Shown here in pieces: positions 24,719 to 35,718 of a DNA stretch of 64,000 bases. Made by a program: the position numbers and the translations under genes. Position 1 is the stretch's first letter, and each line of letters opens with the position of its first letter. The DNA lies in contig NC_082603.1 in NCBI RefSeq assembly GCF_030936135.1, positions 21,666,880 to 21,730,879 of the forward strand, written 5' to 3'. The notes below the pieces were generated by a model that was not told where the DNA came from, did not search any database, and saw only the letters and a program-made list of their open reading frames with translations. This DNA is from Gavia stellata. Lineage: Eukaryota; Chordata; Aves; Gaviiformes; Gaviidae.

Positions 24719-27700
24719 GGAGCGACTTCAAAGGTTGTCAGTAGGCAAGTTACGGATCTGATTCAGCTTTTAACCCTTAGAGGTATAAGCATGCTTTATC
24801 TGCAAAAGAAATGCAAGGTCTGTACTGTGCGACGTTACATTTTAATATTCTACTCTACAGTATAAGGCAATGATAAAAAAGGAGAATGTGATATAATTGT
24901 GTATGTAATTTGATGAGAAGCTGTGGGGAACATATTCCTTCTATGCAATTATAGAAAATACTAATGACAAATCATTGACCAAGGACTTTGTAGACAATTA
25001 GATTTCCCATTTATAGTTGTACATTTTCTCAAAGGCTCTACCAGTTACTTTTTAGGATCCCCAAATTTTCTTCCTTCTCTAGTATATTTTTAAGGTATAG
25101 TTCAGCAAATATACTTGCTTAGAGCTGAAAATAACCAGGGCCTTTAAGAAGTTGGATGGAACTTATTAACAATCTCTATAGCATCCTTTTAAGATGATAA
25201 TTTATCTCTTTAAGTGTCTTCTGTAAAACCAGCAGAAAAGAGCCTGATGGGAGTAAAAGCCCAGCATTATATACAGCTACAAGTTTTACTGCATCCTATA
25301 GATTCTGCTGCAAGGCACACTACAGCGGAGTATCAGGTAACTTATCTTGAAGAGATGTTTGACTGAGTTACTATAGCAATGGCAAGTTTGCAGAGGCAGA
25401 GGAAGAAACCACACCAATAGAAAAAAGGAACTGGCTGTAGGAGGACATTGACAATCTTGTTTAGAAAACTATATAGTAAAAACTAGCCTGAAACGAAACA
25501 GAAAGGTTCACCCTTTTGAGAGTTTACTGAAAATACATTCAGAGGCCTCAATAACAAAACCACCTGATTTCTTCTCATTTATTTCAGTGTTTCAAGGAAT
25601 TAAACTGAGTTATGTCAGGTAAACCGGGTGAATCTACAAGGAGAACTGAGTACATAATTTGGAAGTAACTGTATGAAATGCTGCTGCTGACTCACTAAGG
25701 ACACTTTTGTCCCTGTAAGACATTGGTCATTGGATAAAAGGTGGAAAGGAAGCAGGAAATAACTGTCTGCTGCAACAATATTTTAATCCACTTACTTCCA
25801 AAAAATATTCCTCAGAAAGGTCTTTTTCTCCCTTTTTCATATCTCCAGTGGTGAGTCATCTAATCTCATCTCTGTATATTGCTAAACTCCACAGGGAACA
25901 CCTTCCCAACTTTATCCTGGCCAGAGATTCAGCCAGACAAAAGATCCTTAATGTCTTTCCTTAAGTTCAGCTCTCTTCTCTGAAATCTATTCCCCTCCTC
26001 TTTCACAAAATGAAAGAAGTCTTTTTTAGAAATGCTTTTTTTTGTTTCTTTCTTTCTTTTCCTTTTCTTTCTTCTAGGGGGAGGCAGGATGCCTGTATCA
26101 AATCTCTCTTTTCTATAAATCAAAATTGCTTCGTGTGGAGCAAGTTGCTGGGAAGAATATATTCCTTTTTCCCTGTCTAAAAAAGATTTTAAAGTTTTAC
26201 TTTTAAAACTCGTAGATCAAAAATACGTGCTTGTTCTCCCTATGTAACAGTAGTTTACTCAAAAAACTCTGCACTTGAAAGAGTTAATAAAAATTCTAAT
26301 TACAGGATAAGAATGAAAGGTCAGACTCCACTTACATCATTGTGAAGGGCTTTTATTACACACTGCTATAAAACATATTTCTTTTTTCAGTTGCCATCCT
26401 CACAGGGTAACCTGCATACCAATAGGATCTCCAAAATGCCATGAAGCAAAAGGTATTTATCTGCTAAATTCTAAGTACAGTAACCTAACAAATGCCAGAG
26501 AAAGGAAGATTGCCCTCTGCACAGTAATACTTGTGTAGATGTCTTCTTTATGCTAACAATGACAAGGCTCCCTAGGTTTGTACTGTACTCCAAAATCAGA
26601 ATGCATTTTTTTCAGAAAGCAGACTGTATATCAAAGAGAAAACGTGCACATTTTAGGCACTGAAATACTTAATGCAGTGAGCAAGTACTCTTTCCTGAAG
26701 TATGCTAACTAACAATATCTAATCCGGAAAGGTAAAATGGAAAATGTATGCTTCAAGTGTTCTTGAAGAAATTAGACAGGATGTGTTTGGGAATATCTAT
26801 GCCTCTCTCTGTCTTATCTGGTCAACTAAATTTTCATTTTAAACTCTGTCTAAAGCTTCACAGAACTGTTATTTGATTAACTTGGGTGTGTTACATAGTG
26901 AGTCTATACAAAAGCAGGGTGGCTCCAAATCTAATCATTGTCATTTCTTAACTCCAGCTGTGCAAGACAATAAACAAGAACTTTACTGTGGGACAAGTGT
27001 AAGTCAGAATAATTCTAGTTTTTTCAATATATTACTCTTCAAATCCATTATTTGTGATTTAACACATCCAAAGTTGTTTTATATTTATTTTAATCATTTG
27101 CATCCCTAAATTCTGACAACATATTCAAAGAAATATGCATAAATAAATACAAGATTTACTATCTGCTTTCATAAAACCAGTGTGTGCTGTCAGATGCATT
27201 AGTTCAATATTTCATGTGATGTATGCTCAAAGTTAGAAAGTAACTAATGAAGTAGTGCCCGACTTTCCTCTTCTTAAGGAGTTTTTTAAGAATCATATCC
27301 AAATAGTTGTTTCTGAGTTGCAATTTGTTTGCAAAGCAAGCACTGCCTGTCCAACCTTTCTAAACAATAGATATTAACAGAGAACTGTGAGGGTTCCATT
27401 TCACCACTTCTGCTGGCAATTCTATTAACTATATGTTTATCTTGTGGTCTAAATTTATGACAGGCCCATTTGCAGTGAGGCCTGGAGTTTCCTTGTTTAC
27501 AACACTGCAAAGTAAAAGGTGACCTTTTTTATTTCTGTTTAAAACCTTTCAACAGTTTGTTCTGTTCCAAAGATAGCACCTTAATAAGGTTTCAGGCCAG
27601 AAAGCTCTCTTGATATTGTTTTCCTTTGGGGGGGTACAGAGCACTGCATTAACTTACATAGACATTAGAAAACGTTTTTAAAAGAAAATACAAACTTGAC

Positions 27701-28080
27701 TGAAGACTACATTTGTAAATTAGAAAGCTGCTGTGCTAAGATCCTACCTGCCATTATGAAAAGGAAAAGAAAATGGGGCGGGGGGGTAATACATAGCTGG
27801 CTAAATAAACAGTAAAACAGCATTTAAACAGTTGCACCTATACACACAAGTAACAAAAGCATCAGGCACCTGGCGCAATTCTGTTAGGACCTAATTCTGA
27901 CAACAATATGCATCATTATAGTGGGATCTGATAATGAGCAAACACTGGAGGCATTACATGTCTTTAGAAGAATCAGACTTCCTACCTTAGCAAGACTGAT
28001 AGAAGGTAAGTCCCCCTTTAAAGAAAGTTGTAAGTAAAACCAGGCAGCAGTTGCAGTAAATTGAGTCCTTTCAGTCACTG
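20830..28080. other. Non-coding, unique-looking DNA
   Basis: No gene recognised over about 7 kb. Minor features are a short CTGT microsatellite (22611-22630), the AAAT microsatellite at 24.7 kb, a 7-bp inverted repeat GACCATC/GATGGTC (21732-21752), and a purine-run patch 'ggggcgggggggtaa' near 27776. Open frames here are 60-90 codons long and featureless. Confidence 0.45.
24684..24718. repeat. (AAAT)n microsatellite, about 8-9 copies
   Basis: Uninterrupted AAAT tandem array of 35 bp. Confidence 0.95.
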
Positions 28081-28089
28081 TATACATGC

Positions 28090-28520
28090 AGCAGTTCTGC
28101 AATAAGGGAAAAATATAATGGGAGGAGCAGCTGTGAACGAGTGACCTCCTGAAGCTGAGTTCTCTTTGTGAATCAAGCACTGGGAGCCAGTGCCTCTGAT
28201 TTGCATGGATTATCTCCACTTGAACAGATACATTTAAATTAACTGGCACAGGGGCACAGGGATTAAAAAAAAAGAAAAAAAAAAAAAGGAAGAGTAAGTG
28301 AGTGAGTGAAGGAGAGAGGGGAGCGGAGGAGACCGAGGGAGAGAGGAGATCGGGGCGCTTGGCTGGATACGCTGCTTGAGGCAGAGCTGTGTCTCAGAAG
28401 AGCTACAGCTCCCTCTTCATGTCACAGTTGTAAGATGAGGAAAGCTGTCATTATGGTCGAGTTTAAAACAGATTCCGCCCCCCCGCCCCACTCCCACCAG
28501 CTTCTGATGGTCCGTTTGAT
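28090..28520 (+). promoter_or_regulatory. Candidate promoter / first-exon island
   Basis: The stretch 28310-28520 has about nine CpGs (for example at gagcgg, accgag, atcggg, ggcgct, tacgct, gtcgag, tccgcc) in a region where CpG is otherwise rare, plus a GC box CCCCGCCCC (28481-28489). About 110 bp upstream of the CpG-rich part sits an octamer ATTTGCAT (28199-28206) directly joined to GGATTA (OTX/PITX-type core). A poly-purine, A-rich run (28264-28330) separates them. Downstream, 'cacagttgtaagatgagg' offers a weak donor (TT|GTAAGA) near 28432. Known biology: CpG-rich DNA with GC boxes is typical of vertebrate transcription starts. That this is one, and its strand, is inference. The 75-codon frame inside it is not convincing as protein. 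Confidence 0.3.
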
Positions 28521-28524
28521 TAGA

Positions 28525-29490
28525 TTTCTATAAACACTTAATAACTCAGTCTGTCATACAGCTAGGGTTTTATACTGCAAGCCTCAAATTATTATAAATC
28601 TGGTAAACCACACTAAATGATTTTAAACACGGAAGTATTTTGAACAGAGTAAATTGTACAAATGGAGATGGGATATTTTCAAGTGTGCCTTGACAGATTT
28701 ATTATTTGTGAGTGTGCAGGTGTCTTTAAAATAGTTAAGGGAAGGCAGCATTCAAAGCTCTTCTGTTCAGGAGGATCACTAACAGGATGATGGTGTGTGC
28801 TCCAGCCAGTATTTTCAACATTATCTAAAATCTATGAAGACAAAAGAGAGACAAAAAATTTGCATTCAACCACTTCAGAATTTCCCCCTTATTACCATAA
28901 ATACCACAAACATTACCCGTTGCATATTCCTGATTTGATTTAAATGCAGTACTTAAGCTGATTAGAGAAATATGAGAATACGTTCAACCCTCTTGAACCA
29001 ACATCCAATCCAAGAGGAACCTGAACTAAACTTTGTTTCTTTTGTTTAGAGTACTGCAAATAAGTTATTGTTACACCATGGTATAGAGTTTTGTGAACCT
29101 CTATATGTATTCATTCTGCTCAGAAATTAGAACAGAAATCATGAAAAGCAAGTAGAATGGCTTGTCACATGTCCCTTCATCACCAGCTGAAAATAGGAAT
29201 GGATGCAATTAACATTCTTTGAGAAATATTATTTGGTGAGATTTGGTGGGACAAAGTGTCCTATATTAGCAGTTAAAACAGATGAACTTTGTCTTGTAAG
29301 AAGCATGTCTTACTGTAAAATACTGCTTGTTCAGAGATCAACAGATGAAACTGTCTACAAACACAACCAGGGCTAAATTCTGTCTCCAGCTCATTTGCAG
29401 ATCAAGCTAAGTCCAACATGAGTCTGTTGTGCTACTGTTCGTCATCCATATTTCTGGGGTAAAGCCCAGAAAGGAGTTCTCTTCGTAGGC
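28525..29490. other. Non-coding, unique-looking DNA
   Basis: AT-rich flank of the CR1 insertion with no recognisable feature. Confidence 0.5.
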
Positions 29491-29491
29491 C

Positions 29492-29498
29492 AATTGTA
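29492..29498. repeat. Left 7-bp direct repeat flanking the CR1 fragment
   Basis: AATTGTA immediately before the CR1-like sequence; the partner is at 30218-30224. The last base is shared with the ATG of the open frame, so the exact boundary is uncertain by one base. Confidence 0.55.
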
Positions 29499-30217
29499 TG
29501 AGGTTCAACAAGGCCAAGTGCCGGGTCCTGCACTTGGGTCACAACCCCATGCAACGCTACAGGCTTGGGGTTGAGTGGCTGGAAAGCTGCCTGGCGGAAA
29601 AGAACCTGGGGGTGTTGACTGACAGCCGGCTGAATATGAGTCGGCAGTGTGCCCAGGTGGCCAAGAAGGCCAATGACATCCTGGCCTGTATCAGAAATAG
29701 TGTGGCCAGCAGGAGTAGGGAGGTGATCGTGCCCCTGTACTCGGCTCTGGTGAGGCCACATCTCGAATGCTGTGTTCAGTTTTGGGCCCCTCACTCCAAG
29801 AAGGACATTGAGGTGCTGGAGCGTGTCCAGAGAAGGGCAACGAAGCTGGTGAGGGGTCTGGAGCACAAGTCTTATGAGGAGCAGCTGAGAGAACTGGGGT
29901 TGTTCAGTCTGGAGAAGAGGAGGCTGAGGGGAGACCTTATTTGCTCTCTACAACTACCTGCAAGGGGGTTGCAGAGAGGTGGGTGTTGGTCTCTTCTCCC
30001 AAGTGACAGGACAAGAGGAAATGGCCTCAAGTTGTGCCAAGGGAGGTTTAGGCTGGATATTAGGAAAAATTTCTTTACTGAGATTGTGGTAAAGCATTGG
30101 AACAGGCTGCCCAGGGAAGTGGTGGAGTCACCCTCACTGGAGGTGTTCAAGGAACGTGTGGACGTGGCATTGTGGGACATGGTTTAGTGGGCATGGTGGT
30201 GTTGGGTTGATGGTTGG
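29499..30217 (+). mobile_element. CR1 LINE fragment with open ORF2 C-terminal frame
   Basis: The frame 29498-30187 (229 codons) encodes the C-terminal part of the CR1 ORF2 protein downstream of the reverse-transcriptase catalytic motifs. Recognisable blocks are [105 protein letters not shown] and [19 protein letters not shown]. The region after RGDLI ([13 protein letters not shown]) looks shifted or diverged relative to the usual YKYLKGG-type block. The copy is truncated at both ends: the endonuclease, the palm motifs and the usual 3' tail are all missing, and the 3' UTR stops at 'gggttgatggttgg'. AATTGTA occurs directly on both sides (29492-29498 and 30218-30224), as a target-site duplication would. 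G+C is well above the surroundings and the frame is intact, so the copy is fairly young. Confidence 0.9.
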
Positions 30218-30224
30218 AATTGTA
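30218..30224. repeat. Right 7-bp direct repeat flanking the CR1 fragment
   Basis: AATTGTA directly where similarity to the CR1 3' UTR stops ('gatggttgg' then 'aattgtaacac'). It may be a target-site duplication or coincidence. Confidence 0.55.
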
Positions 30225-30229
30225 ACACA

Positions 30230-32390
30230 GATTCCAGAATGATGCTTCTATCTGAACAGAATATATGTAAGTACTATACTCCATCTAGTCATGAGAAATT
30301 GCTTCTTGGAAATAATCACATTTACAGTAAAATTTGCTGCAGATAAATGATCACATAGATATTGGACAAAGTAGTGGAGAATATATTTGGATTTTCTAAT
30401 AAATTCTGTGTGACACAGTTATTGGTGTCTGCCTGAGCCCCATAAATTTCTTCTTCTGAGAAATGCTCTTGGTTCACTGGGGAAGGTTTGGGAGTTTGAT
30501 TATTTTAGTATGAGAGAGGGAGGATCCTTCAACTAGACTCTGTATGTATGAATATTTACCCAGATAATATTTAACCTGACCGAAATCTCATCCTTTGCTT
30601 TGCAGTCTCCAGAACTTTTCAACCCTGTTCTTTGGTCATATCTTACTTGTACGTTGGACCCCAAATTTTATTTCTTATTTTCTCGCTTGTTCTTTTTCCA
30701 GTGACCACTCACCAGGTAATAACAGATGAATTTGACTCCAGCAGGGCACTCAGAAGTCGAGCCTCGATATCAAACCTGTATATGATAGCTGTGGAAAGCA
30801 GCCTCTTTGTTGATAAATGGGTTTGAAAAAGATGGACTGTGGACCAAATTTGCTCCTATTATTCTGCTCCCTGCAATACACTCCTCAGTCCTGCAGTATG
30901 CCAAGCTGGTAATGGCATAACTATTCAGTCCCGCCAACCCGTATGTCACTGGCAGTAGGGAAACCTGGCAAAAGAAGGGAATAGGCAGCGACGAGAGGGA
31001 TTTTCACCTTAAAAGTACAGGTTAGAGGAAATGACTATATAGGGAATTGAGACAGCCATGGGGGGTACAAGACAAATTGCAGGGACAATATGAACTGGAT
31101 GCAGAAGCTGTGAGATGTATCTTATTCTCTGGAAAGATATGTATGCCTGAAGTGTCATCTGCTAAAGTTCATGAAGAGAAGACCTTACTAGAGATGTGCC
31201 TGGAGGCAATGTTGAATGAAGATGTGGATTTGAGGAAATGGTGTAAGAAAAAGCAAACTGAATGGGCAACGGGGGATTTACATTCACTTGTTGAGTGAGA
31301 GGTCGTATAAGAGATAGCTCAGAGGAGACTGGTGAGTCAGGGAAGCCTGCCACAAAAAGAACAAGTGGAACAGTCTGGGAAACAGAGGAAATCTAAAGAA
31401 TATGCTTGCCATCTGGGAGACTGAAAAAGTACAACAGACAAAAACAAAACAGAAGGTAGAAAGAAAGTGGAAAAGTTAATTCCACCAAAAATTGTAGGAA
31501 ACTGGGATCCAAAGAGGAGTGAGTATGGTAGAGAAGTTTGTGAGGGGGAGAGAACAAAAGGCAGGATCATCTGTGAATAGAAGGTGAAGTGAACTAAGAG
31601 AAAAAATAGTGTCTACATGAACTGGGAGCCTGTGTTAAAGAGAAACAACTGAGTTGTCACTAGATCAATTCCACAGAACAGGATACGAGGTCATTTCCCA
31701 AGAAGGAGGATGTGGGATGTGGGTGGAAAAGGAAAAAAGGATTCTGCTAGGAATAGAGAAGAATATTTTTTTTAATTTAACTTTCTTCACAGTGGGAAAA
31801 TGATGCTATGAAATTCCCGCTGGAATAAATTAAAGAGTATTACACTAAATCAATTCATTTTAGGTAAAGGAAAAATGCCTAAAAAAGTGAAGGCTCCTGG
31901 GAATGGTATCTGGCTGAATATCCATGGAAGAAATTGGGACTGAGAGCCACATTGTTAAAAAAAGAACCTTAAGAAATACAAGGAAGCCTTGGCAGATGTT
32001 CATGTCATCTTCATGCTTTCTTACTGTACACGACAAGAAGAAAATCTCATCAATGAAAATTGAGCTATGGTTGAGGAAATACTAGTGGATGATCAGGAAA
32101 GAGAAGGTAAAATTATATATTGGGACCACAGTACTGAAGTGTACATGCTACCCAAGAAAGATATGAAGAAAGCATAAATAATCTTGAGTAAGTGCCTTCT
32201 AATAATCTGATAGATTAAAAAGAAATAAGACAAGATGACACGCATCAAACAGAACACATTTGGGCCAAATTAATGCATATGTTTACCAAGCAGTCAACAG
32301 CCAGTAAGAGATGAAACTGTCTTTTTTTCAATAAGCAATACAGATACTATGAGAAAACTGGTCCAAGAACTGATCATGAGTTAAGCTCAT
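30230..32390. other. Non-coding; possibly decayed LINE upstream part
   Basis: From about 31.0 kb the plus strand becomes purine-rich (many 'gaa', 'aag', 'ggaa' words), as in the decayed CR1 that follows, so 31.0-32.4 kb may be its eroded upstream part. No domain could be read there. At 30.66-30.83 kb a strong acceptor (gcttgttctttttccag, ending about 30700) leads into an open stretch containing VTTHQVITDEFDSSRALRSRAS; no convincing exon pairing is seen. Confidence 0.35.
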
Positions 32391-32399
32391 TTAAATGAA

Positions 32400-33610
32400 A
32401 TGGAACAATCAGTAAAAATAAGGCTTTAGAGCTCAAAGGGCAAATTTTGATAACCTAAAAAGTCTTATTAGTGAAATCAAATAGACTGATCTATTCAAGA
32501 CCTTGAATGTGGAAGAGCCTTGGAATTACTTTAAATCAAAGGAGCTAAAGCTATGTGGAATGTGTAGCTGATGGAGTGGGGAAAATGCATGGGAAAGTGG
32601 TCAAGCTATTCCACGCAAATGAAGAACTCCTTCAAGAAGACATATGCAATGCACAGGAGGAAACAAAAAAGACATATCAGCAGAGACAGATGTGTTTTAG
32701 GGGTCAAAATGTAAGGTAAAGCAAAAATTGTTAATAGCCAAACTGAACTACAATTTGGAAGGGATATTGAAACAAACAGCAAAACAATCTTCATGCAGGT
32801 AAAATGAGACCAAATAAAACATGGGACTTCAATACAAGCAGGAGTCAACAGAAATAAAGAAAATCTATCTACAATTAAAAACTAAGTGACTACTTTGTGT
32901 ATGTTTTCAGTAATATTGACCAGAGAGGAAACGGGATAAATAATGGGAAAGAAGTCAGGATGATAGAAATTACCAAACTGGAAGCAAAGCTAAAAGCACA
33001 GTGCATTCAGGCCAGTGAGAGATATCAAATAAACTCCATTCCATAGTTCTGACAAGAAAGGGAACATGAAATCCCAAACCTGGTAGGAAGCAGCTCAGAC
33101 AAGATACTGGCTGACTGGAGAATAGCAAATGTATTATCCATTTCTAAAAGGGAGACCTATGCAGCTACAAACCCATTAGTTTGACCTCAGTTGCTTTAGA
33201 AGAAATTTTGAAGGAAAAAATAATTGAAGACAGGGAGGTAAATGGAAAAAGGGGTAACATACAAAAAGGATTTACTAAAGATAGATTGTGCCAAGTGAAT
33301 TTGTTATCTCTCTTTAATAAGATAACTGATTTTCTAGACAAAGGATTTGTGATACATCTTATCTGTATCTGTGGTGCATATGATACAGCATCACATAGGA
33401 AACAGGGGATTAGGAGAAGAGTTGTAAAGTACATAAGAGATTGTCTAATGGATAGATGGCAACAGGTGGTATTGAAAGAAGCAGCACCAAACTGCAGGAA
33501 GTTTACTAGCAGGAATCCTCAAAAATCAGTCTTGGGATCAATCTTTTTTTAAGATCCAGTCATAAAGAGAAGAAGTGTGAAATCTACAGTTTCCATTAAG
33601 CTAGGAAAAA
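32400..33610 (+). mobile_element. Old, broken CR1-type LINE (reverse transcriptase relic)
   Basis: The segment 33100-33550 reads as a diverged CR1 reverse transcriptase. 'ctggctgactggagaatagc' leads to 'cccattagtttgacctcagt' (the SLTSV block), then the frame 33181-33552 with EKIIEDREVNGKRGNIQKGF, LLSLFNKITDFLDKGF, AYDTASHRK and PQKSVLGSIFF. The motif A catalytic aspartate position reads Cys (LICICGAYDTASH), and the frame stops before the motif C region, so it is dead. Upstream pieces such as 'ttggaattactttaaatcaa' (32522 on) fit the linker between endonuclease and polymerase of such LINEs. After 33552 'tttccattaagctagg' may be an eroded DDTKLG block. It is much older than the other two CR1 copies in the window and belongs to a different lineage or age class. 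Confidence 0.75.
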
Positions 33611-35692
33611 AAGAAAGGATTGCTGGGGTTTTTTAATTACATAAAATACATGTACCCAAATATTTCATACACACACATAAAATATGGTATTATATTTTTC
33701 TACAATAAAAAAAGAAATATTCACGCCATCCACAGGCCTGAGAGTGTGGCCTTTTCTGAAATTCTGTGCACAGTCTTTTGTCACGTGGAGTCAAGAAAAT
33801 ATGCTAAAATGGGAATAACTGCAGAGAGGTGCAACTGCAACTGCTGGCAGACTGGAGAGCCACCACTCAGGGAGGAGAGTGAAATGCTTTGCTGCTTTTG
33901 CCTGGCTAAGCAAAAAGCTGAAAGGGGATATGGCTGATGTCTATAAATGTATTCATTAGACACCAGGCTGGAAAACAGCCATATAAAGCTTTAGGACAAG
34001 GCTGACAAATGGAAAAGCAGCTCATGCTTAGATAAGAAACACAGAGATGATTCCAACCACCAGAAAAGTAAATTTTCCAGACTCCCAATAGCTGTAGTAG
34101 GGGTAAAAAAAACCTAACTGCATTTTAATGGAGAATGATTCTTTCGCTAAAAAAGTCATCTCACCTGGTTGCCTATGCAATTAGAAGACCAGACTCGAGA
34201 GATTCCTTGCCTTTTGTTCCCAGTTTCTGTAATATATTCCATTGAACTCAGTGACCTGTCATGTGTCTTCTTCCTCCCCCTTTTTTAGTGCCAATCAGTG
34301 TCTTTGGTGTTGCTGAAGAATCGAGCAGATTCAATGGCGTATCTATCATGCTTCAGAATATGCTGTCTGATAGATGCACTGTGCATTCTTCCCACTTCTA
34401 CCCTTCATTTTGAAACACGTCTGATAAGGAAAGAGTATGTCATAGATATAACAATTATTTTAGCATCCGGTACAGAATCTGTTGGGCCCTCCATCCAAGA
34501 TAACTAAGAAAAAGTAAAGGAACATTGAAAGGAACAAGATAATCTAGCAGGAAAAGACAAGAGTGCAGTTCACGAGGAAAATACTACTGGAGAAAAAGGG
34601 ATGAGAAAAGCATATTATCTTTTAGCATGACTGAGATCACAGTGCAAGTCAGGCAAAGTCAGAGTGGAGGATGTAGGAAAGATTAGAGAAAATGGACAAA
34701 GAAATTCAAAAACATTTTTTAACTTTACAAGAGGCTTGATTTTGATTCACTTATAAAAGAGGGCCCTTTGATTTATTTAAATCCACGTGAACATCCTTGC
34801 TCTGCGATTGTACAAGCTGTTAACAATTCTCTGTTGATTAGACAATGGAAAAGCAGAAAAGACCCAATCATGGTTATAATGGCAGAAAAGCCAAATACAT
34901 TCTAACAACTGGCTAGCACATTGATAGGACATTGCCATATCCTGGAAGGGAAAGTCCAGCAGATATAACTTAGTTCCTACACAGTCAGATTAATACGCAA
35001 AGGCAGAAAAGTTCTTGCTGTTGGTGCTATTTTTGTTTATTCCCATTTCCAATATGGGCAGATGTGAACATCAACAATAACCGAACACATTCAGATAAAA
35101 TAAGAGCTCCTGGATTTCTCATAACTTATCATAAATGTGTATACAAACTGTAACTAAACTCCAACTATCCAAAATAATCAATAGCAGAAGTTTCTACCTG
35201 AAGTACTTCTGGCAGAGCCAGAGCTGATTCATTCCAGAGAGAAGAGCCTATGATCTGGTTTCCTAAAGAGAAAAATAGAAGAAAACAGATCCTTGGTGAC
35301 CCTCTAAATGAAGCCTTTGCTTGAAGGAGGCCGAGCCAGTCAGATATTTTCTGGCTGAAGAAATTTCATTGAGAAAAGCGGCTTTGTTGAACTGGAGAAC
35401 TTTTGACAAAGTGTTGTAGATTTCAAGGAAGGCTCTGAGGAAACCTTTGATCCCTTGTAAGTCTTTTTGTAGAGGTGAAGAAATGTGGTGCAGCAGTGGT
35501 GCATCTGGCTGCAAGTTTTGGACCCTGTTTTCCCTGTCTCAGGTATGCAACTATGGGCAATATAATCACTGTTCTGCTTCAGGTAAACTCACTCATAATA
35601 GCAGAGCTGTTGACAAGAACATAACTTTCATCGAGAAGCTATAGGGTTGGGAAATCATACAGAAAAAAAAAGGTCCTTCAATTAATTTAAAT

Positions 35693-35718
35693 AAACAAAC
35701 AAACAAACAAACAAACAA
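35693..35718. repeat. (AAAC)n microsatellite
   Basis: About 6.5 copies of AAAC, following an A-run and 'attaatttaaat'. It is next to a possible MIR scrap ('ttaatcctgtgaggtagata', 35726-35745) too short to call with confidence. Confidence 0.9.

Noticed and set aside
29432..29866. 144-codon minus-strand frame
   Set aside because: Antisense shadow of the CR1 ORF2 fragment on the plus strand.
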